Source: Karstenula rhodostoma CBS 690.94
Taxonomy: Eukaryota > Ascomycota > Dothideomycetes > Pleosporales > Didymosphaeriaceae
Direction of reading: 5' to 3'
Length of the DNA: 64,000 nt
Assembly: GCA_010093485.1 (NCBI GenBank)
Contig: MU001501.1
Location: 699,052 to 763,051 of the forward strand
The notes beneath the pieces are model-generated. The model searched no databases, was not told where the DNA came from, and saw nothing but the letters and a program-made list of their open reading frames with translations. Both the position numbers and the translations under genes were made by a program. Positions 1 through 9,628 of the stretch are shown piece by piece. Numbering within the stretch: position 1 is the first letter of the stretch; the number at the start of each line of letters is the position of its first letter.

Positions 1-1818
1 TTGCAGATGTTTGGTGCTTCAATCCACATGCAAAGTGTGGAAATCGTAATGCAGGACGTTTTCGAGAACCAGCCGCAGACCATCGAGGCGACAGGTATCC
101 TCACCTCTCACGAGGAGCCGGCATCTTTTCCGTCCCCAAGCGGACTCGCAACGGACGTAATGCATGATAGAAAGCGGAAGGCCAACGCACAGGCCGGAGC
201 CACTTCGAAGAAATCGAAGACTAGGCAGAATCAGTACGAGGGCATCATTCGCTCTGAAAAAGAGTACACGAATCATTTGCTGAACGACTGGTGGGACTTC
301 GATATTGTATTCTCAGGCCCAAACGAAGCTCACGTTCTCAACAGTAACGTGGCGTTCATTGACTTCGATCCCGATCAGTGGCGACATGGAGATCTTCGCT
401 CAGGGAACGACGAAATTGCTCCGGTATTCGCTCGAGAGAATTGGCTCCTGGAGGGCTTTGTCAAAAACCCAGACCTTGTTTGGTGGAGAATGGAGTCAGC
501 GCTAAGGATGGCATCGCTGTTCCTGACGGTGCCACAGGCTGCATGGGCTTACCTGCCACTGGTGGTGGACGAGCCCCTTGATTGGCATGGAGGAGGAAAG
601 ATTCTCTCCTACGATAGCCAAGAAAGAATCTCTAAGCTGACACCAGAAGAAGCAGCATCCCTCGCTAACAACCTCAAGCTTGTTGGCCAACGTTTCGCCG
701 CACTTGCAGGCAAGGTTAAGTTCACATTCGCGACGTTCGGTAAGATGCACCACTGGCCAGCTGACGAGGAGAACTTCGCATTGCCCAAAACTGACGCTTG
801 GTCTGATATGCCAGGACCTCAGATTCATGGCGCTCATCATGGACCAGGTGAGCCGTATCTTTCGGAGATCTATGTAAAAGGCGATCCTGCTGAGCTCGAA
901 GCGTGCCAGAACTCCCACAGGATCATCCTCAACGGTTCGTACGCGGAATGGTTTCAATACGACGCGAACAAAATGACTGCCACACAGATTGCCCGCACTC
1001 TGTTCACCTTCGGCATCACTCTCATGCACGAGCTGTCACATGCGCTCTATTGCCAAGAAAAGCATCCAGAGATCTTTAAGTCAGGGAAGTACACCAACTA
1101 CGATGAGCCGCACATGTTCACTGACATGAACGGACCAGAAATCGGGAGCGCGATGGAGCGCAGGCTCTTCGGCCACCCATGGCAAGCGAGTGTGCATCCA
1201 GAACGAGGCGCCGAAATGGAAGCCATGCACGTTCCGTGTACTTGGGATGAAGGTCATCTGATCGTTGGGAAAGCTCACGTCGCTAATTACATCGAGCCGA
1301 CCTGGTGCTACGAGTTTTTGACCAAAGAAAAGTGGCAGAAAATTCGCAGCATTCCGCTGGAGAACAGCAGGAACTGCTGCAATTGGCCGTCGTTCAGGGT
1401 GCACGCCCGGACCAAACAGCCGAGCATTAAAGCCTGGTGGGAGGCGAAGAAAGCTGGCAAGAAGACTAAATCCATGCCTAACTTCGATTGCGACCCCCGC
1501 TTAGACGGATGGGAGATAGTCTTTGGCATCGAGAACCAAAACGTTGACGGGACCTGGGACACAAACATCAGCGCCTATGATGAGCAGGCCACCGCGGTCC
1601 TGACGTTGGACCAGGAATTCCTCGAGTGGAAGGTTCAAGAGGCCCGAAAAGCAAGGGCTAAAGAAATGTCCTCGGGGTCCCCGCAAGAATCTCGTGAGCA
1701 GAATTCAAACAGCAACGTCGTTCCCACCATCCCACTTCAGCTCTGGAGAATGCCCGCGACTCAAGAAGATACCCCTAGCCGCCCCGCAAGCGGGGAAGGC
1801 CTCGGATGCTTCCTGTAG
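1..1818 (+). CDS. hypothetical protein with HELSH zincin-like motif (possibly 5' partial)
   Basis: The reading frame is already open at base 1 (TTG) and the first ATG is at base 7, so the true start may lie outside the window. About 605 residues. A Lys/Arg-rich stretch near residues 58-75 looks like a nuclear localisation signal. A zinc-metallopeptidase-like HELSH sits at residues 343-347, with the run GPEIGSAMERRLFG about 35 residues later, which could supply the third ligand (Glu near 380). This pattern is seen in fungal proteins of unknown function; peptidase activity is inference. A possible 47-nt intron (1694-1740, GTGAGC to CTTCAG) would change the C-terminus: the spliced frame hits TAG at 1776-1778, and beyond it an open frame carries an AT-hook-like KRGRPR. 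Without splicing the protein stops at 1816-1818. Confidence 0.7.
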   Translation: MQMFGASIHMQSVEIVMQDVFENQPQTIEATGILTSHEEPASFPSPSGLATDVMHDRKRKANAQAGATSKKSKTRQNQYEGIIRSEKEYTNHLLNDWWDFDIVFSGPNEAHVLNSNVAFIDFDPDQWRHGDLRSGNDEIAPVFARENWLLEGFVKNPDLVWWRMESALRMASLFLTVPQAAWAYLPLVVDEPLDWHGGGKILSYDSQERISKLTPEEAASLANNLKLVGQRFAALAGKVKFTFATFGKMHHWPADEENFALPKTDAWSDMPGPQIHGAHHGPGEPYLSEIYVKGDPAELEACQNSHRIILNGSYAEWFQYDANKMTATQIARTLFTFGITLMHELSHALYCQEKHPEIFKSGKYTNYDEPHMFTDMNGPEIGSAMERRLFGHPWQASVHPERGAEMEAMHVPCTWDEGHLIVGKAHVANYIEPTWCYEFLTKEKWQKIRSIPLENSRNCCNWPSFRVHARTKQPSIKAWWEAKKAGKKTKSMPNFDCDPRLDGWEIVFGIENQNVDGTWDTNISAYDEQATAVLTLDQEFLEWKVQEARKARAKEMSSGSPQESREQNSNSNVVPTIPLQLWRMPATQEDTPSRPASGEGLGCFL

Positions 1819-2033
1819 AAGGTGGTGGTGACGGTAAAAACCAGGCTGGGACGGTCGAAGGAACTCGCTCTGGACCGACTACTCCACGAGCACCCCACGT
1901 GCCAGGAGAACCACACTGGGCTGCAACCCAAGTATCACCGGGTAACATTATCTACACACCTCGTAGTCGGCGTAAAGTCCATGCCGAGCTGCCCCCTGAC
2001 GAGTACAACGAGGCGGATTACAACATCTTGTAA
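1779..2033 (+). other. stranded AT-hook-bearing C-terminal reading frame
   Basis: This is an open frame of 84 codons directly after an in-frame TAG (1776-1778) that lies in the frame reached by splicing 1694-1740 of the preceding gene. It begins PPRKRGRPRML, a canonical AT-hook core (RGRP flanked by basic residues), and ends in a charged tail (PPDEYNEADYNIL) before TAA. It has no obvious start of its own except ATG at 1806, which would drop the AT-hook. It is best read as the original C-terminus of the upstream gene, lost through a CAG-to-TAG type change, or as a readthrough extension. The splice and the relationship are inferred. Confidence 0.4.
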
Positions 2034-3202
2034 TAATGGAAATCCGGTGCTCGACTTCAAGGCTTATGTCCCTTCCCAAGTTTAAGTCTGATGTATGCTG
2101 GTAGCCAGCCGAAAGGTGGTATCTCCTTTTCCAAGTCATGTCACATAAAGAAAACAACTGATTTAGAGTCTTTTGGGAAGAAACTCGACTAAAGGTGATA
2201 TAGCATCCACAAAATCTTATTGCATATTCATTGTCTGACCATTTCACATGCAGACCTGAACGTATGTCTTCAATGTAAATAAATAAAACACACACGAGCG
2301 ACCTATCTCTAGAAATCTTATTAATATAACTGTCTAGAACTGCAATAGACTATGAATTAATCACTAGTTCGTGGTATCTTGATACAGCGATAACAGGTCA
2401 CGTGCATGACCCAGCACCTGGGCACCTGCACTGGGCACACCCAACAACACGGCTTCACGAACCCCTTATCTCCTTCTTGTCTTTGGTCCCGGATTTATTT
2501 TGTAGTTTAAAACGCATCAGATTACGCTAAAACCTTTTTTGAATGTTGGCTCGTAAAGTCTTGCTCCGGCACCTGGGCGGGTAAGATATCACATGACCAA
2601 CCACACTTAGGTCAGCAACACGGCCTTACGAACCCGTTATCTCACAGATCTCCTCGGTCCCAACTCTAGTGCAAGTTTATAAGTCTTCTGCGATGCATTA
2701 ATGCAGTTCTGTAGTGTTCTGTTAATCAATCTTGCCGCTCGGCTTAGAGCCTGAAGCGCGAATCAACACATTTGGGTGCTCATCCCCTGTATCGGTCCCG
2801 CAATTGTGAAGCCTCTAGAACACTTTTAATGTGGAAAAAGATAAAGTAGGTACGTGTCCGAGCCCGGCAGTAGCGCCACAAAACAATCGCAGGCTAGCAG
2901 TCGTGCACCTGCATCGTGAAGTTAGCGGGGATGGAACAAGTAAGCAATGGATTCGATGTCTTTTAAGTGGGGCGCAAGCGTTAATAGAGACCGGTGACTT
3001 TCGAAAAGCAGGTGCTGATGGCATTCACGGAATCCGATCACTCCATCCGAGATTCGGCGCCGATGAGAAAACAAGAGTCTTCCGAATGTACAGTATATTC
3101 ATCTATTCCTTGCCCATATTTAGCCTCACTCTATTTTAAGTTTCACGTTCACATTTCAACGCCATGCCACAACAGCCACAGGTCCTTCACCTCGCCGCCA
3201 AT
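2034..3202. other. intergenic region with an imperfect ~170-bp duplication
   Basis: No convincing gene is seen. An imperfect direct repeat is visible: the string beginning CAACACGGC at 2444 recurs at 2616 (CAACACGGCCTTACGAACC), and GCACCTGGGC recurs at about 2413 and 2569, so a unit of roughly 160-170 bp is duplicated. Small ORFs at 2815-3139 have no recognisable features. Confidence 0.5.
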
Positions 3203-4141
3203 CTAGCCGTCCAAGTCCATATCGTCTCCATCGACCCACTCATCCGCCGTGACGAAGTCACACAACGAGCCCGCATCATCTTCCTCATCGAGCATCCAGT
3301 TTTCCACCATCTCGGAGATGAGCGGGTATTGACGGTCGAAGCTCTTCGTGATGTCCGGTCCGCAGCCCCTGTATCTGCGATTCTCGTTTGTGGTAGAGGC
3401 GCGGTCCTGATCGCGGGGTCTCTCTGCAAGGAGATCCTGAATCGTGACCTGCAAATATATTAGCATATGCAAAAAGTGAATAGCACTGACTGAACGCACC
3501 ATGCCATCCGCAGCTCGACCAGCGTCCGACGCAGCAACAGCCCACGCAGAACTCCCATTCTCCTCTACCTTGATTGGCCTCCCCGCCATTTCCTCTTCTC
3601 CCGCTTCAGCCTTGATAATGAAATCCGGCTTGTGTTCGATACGCGTCCAGCGTCCCTTGTAGAAATAGCCCTTGCTGGCGATTTCCTGTGCACGCTTCTC
3701 TGCAGCCTTCTTCTGCCGCATAAATTCTTTCTTTTGCGCCGCTAACTCTTTCTCGTGTCGCTCTATAACGACGATTTCTTTTGGGGTCATCGTGCTGGGA
3801 TCAGAGAGGAGGGTATTGCGCGCGAAGCTAGTCTGTGGGACATAATTAAGTCATGATGGCGGGATGTGAGATAGTGTGCGTACCTTCTGAGGCTTCTTCG
3901 GGGCCTGTGATGTGGGTTTCTTTGTTGCTCGAAATGACTGTGGTAGCTCAAGCTGCTTCGAGTCCGGTTTCTTCGCAGTTTTGGTCTTCTTCGACGTCTG
4001 GGTCTTCTTTGCTGGGACTTTCTTACGTGCGGCGTTCTTGACGGACGTCTTCTTCGATGAGGACTTCTTGGTCACCTTAGACAGCGACAGTGTCATTGTC
4101 TTAGGCACATTAAGTGTAGGCATCTTTCCTATCGGTGCCAT
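3203..4141 (-). CDS. Lys-rich nuclear-type hypothetical protein (3 exons)
   Basis: Exons 4141-3884, 3832-3500 and 3448-3203 join with both introns 51 nt long (GTACGC...CCACAG and GTGCGT...TTGCAG), giving about 278 aa. The second intron is a multiple of three and open, so its retention would not break the frame. The N-terminus is very basic, with Ser/Lys/Thr-rich repeats around residues 20-70 (KKTSVKNAARKKVPAKKTQ), as in histone-like or chromatin proteins. A charged helix with coiled-coil character follows (EIVVIERHEKELAAQKKEF), then a short conserved-looking block GYFYKGRWTRIEHKPDFII, and an acidic tail ends in DGDDMDLDG. I chose ATG 4141 because TATAA lies about 45 bp upstream; an in-frame ATG at 4219 is the alternative. 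Function unknown; nuclear or chromatin association is inferred from composition and from the ACGCGT boxes upstream. Confidence 0.7.
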
Positions 4142-4249
4142 TATATATGCTGTACGACTTTTTAACTGCGGCGCAAGGAGCTTATAAAGATGCGTCAAGA
4201 TCGTGCGAAACAGAGGCATAGAGGGTCTTTCAAAGTGAACAAATTTCCG

Positions 4250-4297
4250 ACGCGTGGGGCACGCGCCACGCGTTTGTGTAACCGCGATTGTACGCGT
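4250..4297. promoter_or_regulatory. three ACGCGT (MCB-like) boxes
   Basis: ACGCGT occurs at 4250-4255, 4268-4273 and 4292-4297, about 110-155 bp upstream of the start of the Lys-rich protein gene on the minus strand. The first two are arranged as a palindrome around GGCACGCG. ACGCGT is the MluI cell-cycle box bound by MBF (Mbp1/Swi6) and drives G1/S transcription in ascomycetes. Three in 48 bp is unlikely by chance. Function here is inferred. Confidence 0.55.
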
Positions 4298-5579
4298 CGC
4301 CTCGCGCGCTTGAATGAATGGAACTGCATCGGACCAGGATCAGGAGGCGCGTTACTTAAAGTTTAGGTAACGATTACGACGGCGCGTCTTATAAGGAGTT
4401 ATACTAACTAGATAATATTATTAGGCAGGCAGCAGCGCACGCACGAATATTTAGACTATAGAGTTTTGCAGTCTCTTCTTTCTTCACAGACAATCGAATC
4501 CTGACAATCGAATCCTGCATCGGACCGACAGACCAGACTCAACGCAACATCGATTCGCTATTCTGCATAGAGATGAAAAGCGATTCTAAGAAGATTGATC
4601 GCAATGGTGATCCCACGAGGACACAAACCTTAGAGTTCACATCGTTGCACAAGATGCAGGCCCTGGACATCCGACAAGGTACCAACCTCAGGATTCTCCC
4701 GATGAGCGAAGCGTTGTCGCGGTAGACCATTTCATCGATGCAATCAGAGTAGTACTGCCTATCGAAATGGCAAGCGAACCCTCGACGAATGGCGTTAAAT
4801 GCAATATCTTTGGCTTGCTGTTCGACTTCGCGGCCGCACAATCGTCACCAGAGGAAGACGAAGGTCCTACATAGTTGGAAAAATCCAAATCAATTCCACT
4901 GAGTCTGCTATCCCGTCTTCTTCGTTCTCAGCACCCTCAATTGCGCCATACTCTATAGCCCCTCAATAAAACCTCCATCACAACCTGAAGTATCCCAGAT
5001 TCTCCGATCCTCAATGCTCCTGCCGCACTCCTCACAGATACGGCGATACTGCTCGCTACTATTCTCAGTTCGACCATGCAGAGCAGTAAGGTAGGTTCCA
5101 TTTCCAGTCGTCAGTCATGCGGACCTCGACTTTGATTGACCAGGCGAGATGGAGTAAGTCTATAACATTCCCCTATTAGGCATACGGCCCAACCCCCTTC
5201 ATCTGCAGCGAGGGATTGATAGCACTTCGCGCAATTGATACAACCATCGGCAAGAGCCCAGCCTTGCGTCCAGTACATGCTGCAAAGGTCCAAGGTGAAC
5301 TCCAGGGTGATGACTTACGAAGACGTCAATCATCATCAGCATGCTTTTACTCCCAGTTCACCCTTTCAGCGTTTGGCCAAGGAGATTGCGCTACGATTTT
5401 GCGTGCAGCTGAGGGATGTCTTCGAAGTGCACCAAGGGTTCTCACTTTCACTTGGAGCTTTCGGCAGCACAGACGTGGTCAGCCGGCTTTGAAACTCGCC
5501 CCGCAACCGCAAATCCAAGCTCCTATTCCTATACAACGTCTGCAACAAGCCTCGAGCTCGAGCACGGCACAATCCCACG
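4298..5579. other. intergenic region without a recognisable gene
   Basis: Several small ORFs occur on both strands (for example 4539-4841 minus and 5216-5632 plus), but none shows a domain, splice-supported extension or biased composition that I recognise. The last 150-200 bases are probably the promoter and 5' leader of the Myb/SANT-like gene at 5580. Confidence 0.4.
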
Positions 5580-6683
5580 ATGGGCGATTGGTACGTGTCT
5601 CTGCAGATCCAACCCAGCTTACTACTTACTGACGTACCCCGCAGGACCGATACTGAAAACTTCGCCTTGTTACTTCATATGATAGACTCCACGGGGGTCG
5701 ATATCGATTTCGACAACGTTTCTGCCCAATGGTGTACGTCTTCCCTACTGGTGCGCGCGCGGTTTGGGCAAGTGGCTGACCTAGCGTGCAGTCGGCGATG
5801 TGCGCAGTGCAAACGACCTGCGCGAGAAATATGGCCGCATCCGCGATAGATACGGCAGGGGAGTCGACAGTCCGGGAGCGCGTGGGTCATCCGAGTTACT
5901 CGCGGTAGTCATGGAGAGCATCACTTCAAAGCACGCAGAGCGTGGCGCACTCCATCCGACTGACGACAACAAATTCGCGGAGTCGGGGGTCTCAGGTAAG
6001 GAACTGGCTTAAGCGGGAGAGTGTTCGTTCTAACAAATCATAGATGTGGCGACGTCCGCGGGTGAATATACGACCGACGACAAGACGGCAGAGTGGCTGT
6101 CGCAGTTTCTATCCGACTTACAGCAACACGCCTACCAGCATGGAGCAGACCCCTCCCCAGCGAGCAAGGAGACCGCCATACCGGCGTCGAAGCAATCAGA
6201 CTATGAGAGCTCCTCATTAAGGATTAAGAGGCAGCGTCGACGACGGGCAGACTCTCCACGTCCTCGCAAGGCATCGGTAACTGCTTGTGGTAAGTCTTTC
6301 GCGCCGCTTAGAACCGTTTTGACAGTGTATGGCTGACACTGAAGGTAGACGCGCTCTCCAAGAACTCTTTGTTCAATGCTCCGTCACACCGTGAAGCCAG
6401 CGCGTCCCGTGCCGCTCCTCGGCCCAGCAAACCGCCGCCTTCAACTCTCCAGCCCCCTCCACCTCCCACACCCGAGTTCGCCGTCTGGGTAGGCTCGTTC
6501 CGATATACCTTTGACGATGAAAATGCGGCCGAGATTTTCCGACGGCAGCAGGATGACATGGAAGAGCAAGACCGGATCGCGATCGAGGCCGAAGCCGAGA
6601 AAGCGCGGGCGAGGCGGAGGGAGTCGGACAGGGTGTTGATGGAAAGAATCTGGAAGATTAAGAACCAACGGCGTATGTGGTGA
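5580..6683 (+). CDS. Myb/SANT-like DNA-binding protein (5 exons)
   Basis: Exons 5580-5590, 5645-5733, 5792-5995, 6044-6289 and 6349-6683 join in frame through introns of 54, 58, 48 and 59 nt, each with a GTACGT/GTAAG-type donor; the third has a TTCTAAC branch site. The product is 294 aa. Residues about 5-60 (ENFALLLHMIDSTGVDID, then SANDLREKYGRIRDRYG) resemble the small Myb/SANT-like helix-turn-helix domain that is expanded in filamentous fungi, with its ending Lys/Arg-rich recognition helix. A basic patch (RIKRQRRRRADSPRPRK) follows, then a proline-rich linker and a C-terminal Glu/Arg-rich helix (about residues 235-294). A nuclear DNA- or chromatin-binding role is inferred. Exon 1 codes only for MGDW, so an upstream start cannot be excluded. 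Confidence 0.75.
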
Positions 6684-6689
6684 TGGGCC

Positions 6690-7115
6690 GCGGCTGCGGC
6701 GCGGGACAGGGAGAGATAGACTGGCTCAAGTTGATAGATGTCCTTGGTTGCTTTCAGGTCGTCCAGTGGTTGGGTCTTTAAGTGGAGACAGTATGCAGCT
6801 GCATAGTAGAAGGCTCCGTAGACAAAAGGTGATCTTGCGTCCAGCACCGCCGTTACTGTTCCCAGAAGAACATCTACCCACGTTCTCTCGACTGACGTGA
6901 TTGAAAATTACCTACCTATCTACCTGGGCCTCTCCTTCCAGCCCCACGATCCCCAGCATCAGCCGATACCTCTCATCAACCGCCTTTACTCTCTCCATTA
7001 CGTGATCTCTCTCCTCCTTCGCTTGCGCAGCCTTCTTCACGCATCGGCACTGAGCTTGCTCTTCACCCTTACAGTACCCAACTGGATCGAAGAGCGGTGG
7101 GCACGAGGATGTCAT
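6690..7115 (-). CDS. possible hypothetical gene, structure unresolved
   Basis: Two adjacent open stretches on the minus strand look protein-like. From ATG 7115 one reads a Cys-containing segment (CKGEEQAQCRC) followed by a charged helix and LMLGIVGLEGEAQ. After a break at about 6930-6895 another frame reads TWVDVLLGTVTAVLDARSP and on to about 6660. The break has a GTAGAT donor, but the frame-preserving AG is only 37 nt away, shorter than any other intron here; an 85-nt alternative starting at GTATCG also keeps frame. The 3' end runs antisense into the last exon of the Myb/SANT-like gene, and no plausible stop was found before the overlap. It could be a real convergent gene or a relic. Confidence 0.3.
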
Positions 7116-7409
7116 CGTTTCTAACGGTATTTACCACCAGGCAGGTTCTGTCTTGTGGCTAGATCCCAAAATTGTATATTAAGCACGTATAGGCCGAAGC
7201 ACAACCCTATCCATGAAACTGGCTTGCTCAAGTATTCGTTGACACTGTGAAGATTCCGGTATCCAAAGTCCAGAGCAGTAATTCAAATCGACTCTGTGTA
7301 TCAAGTTTGAGATCGGGACACGCGTAAGTGGAGTGACGGGGAGATTAGAGGAAGCCGAGGTCTTGTGGGCCGGCAACCAGCATCGAACCGTTGCCGAGGG
7401 AGAAAAGCA

Positions 7410-8152
7410 TCAGCGCTGCAGTCGCGCTTTATACCATTCCTCGATCACCATCTGGGCGTCACCCTTCTTCCCTTTCCCAGGGAGTATGGTGTCAATCAAC
7501 GGCTGAATGTGGGCTTCTTTCGCCGACTCGAGAAATATCACTCGGCTCGTATCACCTCCACCAGTGGCCCATCCCTCCGTGAGGGGCTTCTGCAGCTCTC
7601 GGATGGGATTAGCTAATACCTCGTAACCACTAGACCAAATGAAAAAATCACCGACAGTCTTGTGCAAGCCCTGCCACCATGAGGGCGGATTCAAAGCAGC
7701 TTCGGTCCAGGCATCTCCTGAGGTTACGCCTGGATCAGCTTCTGCGTCGGCAGGGTTGGCTTTGCCGAGGAACACGGCAGCCCATCTGCGCATAGTAGTT
7801 GATATCCTTGACCAGTCTCTCCAGGTACTGGAACTGGGCTGCGCCCGCTGGCATTGTGTATCCGCCGCCATGGAAGTGAAGCACGGCTGTCTTGGCATCG
7901 AAACTGGCAAACCAATGCGCAGCGAAGTTTTCCTCCAATCTCGATGGAATGGGGCAATATGTTTTGTTTGTTGCAGTGGGCAATGTAGGTCGCGCTGGTT
8001 CCAGAAAGCAAGTATCGTATTTGCGGAATCGTGAGATGCTCGATCATGCAGCGGGCGGCAGCGAAGCCCACGTCATCAAAGAGGGTCGTGCAGCGCAGCG
8101 TTCGAAAGGGGTATGTGAGAAGTCGCGAGAAGGATGCCAAAACTGTACCTCG
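7410..8152 (-). pseudogene. alpha/beta-hydrolase pseudogene (internal deletion and frameshift)
   Basis: Three reading frames on the minus strand together resemble a fungal alpha/beta-hydrolase-3 type protein. From about 8152 to 7910 one reads the N-terminal part (SFSRLLTYPFRTLRCTTL, then IPQIRYLLSGTSATYIAHC). A one-base shift near 7905-7915 leads into AHWFASFDAKTAVLHFHGGGY, with the HGGGY oxyanion-hole motif. At about 7795-7800 the frame changes again and the sequence jumps from VKDIN straight to RRWAAVFLGKANP and the C-terminal third, ending at 7410. In this family the omitted middle holds the nucleophile elbow (GDSAGG) and about 100 residues. No ATG start is evident; exon 1 may begin further upstream. 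A catalytically functional product is not possible from what I see. Confidence 0.7.
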
Positions 8153-9024
8153 GATGTGGCCCCCATCTGTGTATACCCATGCGCCCTAGGAGAGGAGCGA
8201 CGTTGATGAAGCCAACGGCATTTACGGCCGGCTCACCAGACATGACGGGTGAGGGGGACAGGTGGACTGGATGTGTACTTACAGTGTTAGGCCCAGCGCA
8301 ACTTCGCTCTTGGGTGTGGGCGATATATCTAGCGTGGTGTATACGAGTCTACAAAACATGTCGACAAGACGCCGTTCCGGGTGAGCCGCTGCGGGGAGCG
8401 ACGGTTGCCAAGGCTTTCAGCCTGGAGTCGCGAAACCCACCACCCACTTCACGCTGCCACTCCATTCTCTGCGGTCCCGCGTTCGCATCGTGATTTCAGA
8501 CAGCAAACTGCGCCCAAATCCGTGGTTTCTAGCTTAGAGAGATCAATCTTGCTAATAATCCTGTCTGATTGCAGCCCCAGCACGTGTGGACAGTTGACAA
8601 TTAACAACGCGTAACAACAGCTCGCTGCTATCAGTACACCCTCCTCGGTCCCGTATTTGTATTGTGATGGTAGATAGTCCTGCTCCCTTGTTTTGTGCGT
8701 TGGTATCACCTAGCCAACACCCGCCACGCAGTCGACCCGCCGAACTATCTCGTCTTTTCCGATGCGCGCGGACGAGCAGTGCATGCGACTCCATTACTGT
8801 GAATCATCAAGACACACATGAGCGAATGAAAAGATAGGATTTCCTCTTTCAGAGAATCTGCTTTGTCCTAATTGCTCTCCCTCCACGGCTTTCTGCTAGT
8901 ACTCCGCCACGGTAGAGCCTCCAGTCTTTGTTGGACTATCTCCCATACAAAGCAACCCGCAACCCGTCCGACACTCTCAACCAGACACTCAGTACACCCA
9001 TTTGCTACCGATACAGCAGCCCTC
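8153..9024. other. intergenic region
   Basis: It may hold the lost first exon and promoter of the alpha/beta-hydrolase pseudogene and the promoter of the next plus-strand gene. Nothing else is recognisable. Confidence 0.4.
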
Positions 9025-9628
9025 ATGTTTCGTCAGCGTCCACCCACGAACCGCAGCAGCACGGTCATCCCGTCGCCAAAGCAATACTGGTCCTCAGGTA
9101 CGAAACCTCTGTACCCATACACAGAGACCCAAACCAACTCTTGCTAACACCATCCGTGCAGTCCCAAACATCTCCGCACACAGGAAACACAGCATCCCCT
9201 CGCCAGACACCCCAGACACTCCCGCATCCCCACTCCGGCAGCGTTCTCCCACCTTCAAAACCGCACCTACGTCGACTTATTATTTGCGCAGGGAGATCCA
9301 AGAGCTAGCAGAGCGCTGCAACGTCCTTGCGAAAGCGGCGGAAGATGCATGTTACCTGTTCCAAAACGACGTTATGGCGTTGCAGGGACTGCTTGATAGG
9401 CGATTTGACGCTGTCGATCGAGCTGTGGCGACGTTGGACGGACGGTTTGGCAGACTTGCGGGGCTGGCGGGAAGAGTGACTGGTGCAGATCAGAGTATCG
9501 GACGAATCGGCGATCGGCCGAGAGCAACAGCGGACCGTAGACGGAAACAGGAGAGGCTTGAGAGAATCGTCTTTGCACTTCTGCTGTTCAATTTGGTGTT
9601 GTTGGTGTTGTTGATGAAGTGGACGTAG
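9025..9628 (+). CDS. small tail-anchored coiled-coil protein
   Basis: Exons 9025-9097 and 9162-9628 are joined by a 64-nt intron (GTACGA donor, TGCTAAC branch site, GTGCAG acceptor), giving 179 aa. The N-terminal 75 residues are Ser/Thr/Pro-rich and probably disordered. A long helix follows (about residues 75-125: REIQELAERCNVLAKAAEDA, then repeated RFDAVDRAVATLDGRFGRL) with heptad-like spacing. After a basic segment, the last 20 residues form a hydrophobic helix ending in Lys-Trp-Thr. There is no signal peptide, so this looks like a type II tail-anchored membrane protein. I do not recognise the family. Confidence 0.65.

Noticed and set aside
6308..6847. 179-aa minus-strand ORF
   Set aside because: The lower two thirds are Ser/Gly-rich antisense of the last Myb/SANT-like exon, which has strong splice-supported coding sense.
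7410..7910. 166-aa minus-strand ORF as an intact gene
   Set aside because: Its first 50 residues are an out-of-frame reading of the HGGGY region; only the C-terminal part is real, so it was annotated as part of a pseudogene.
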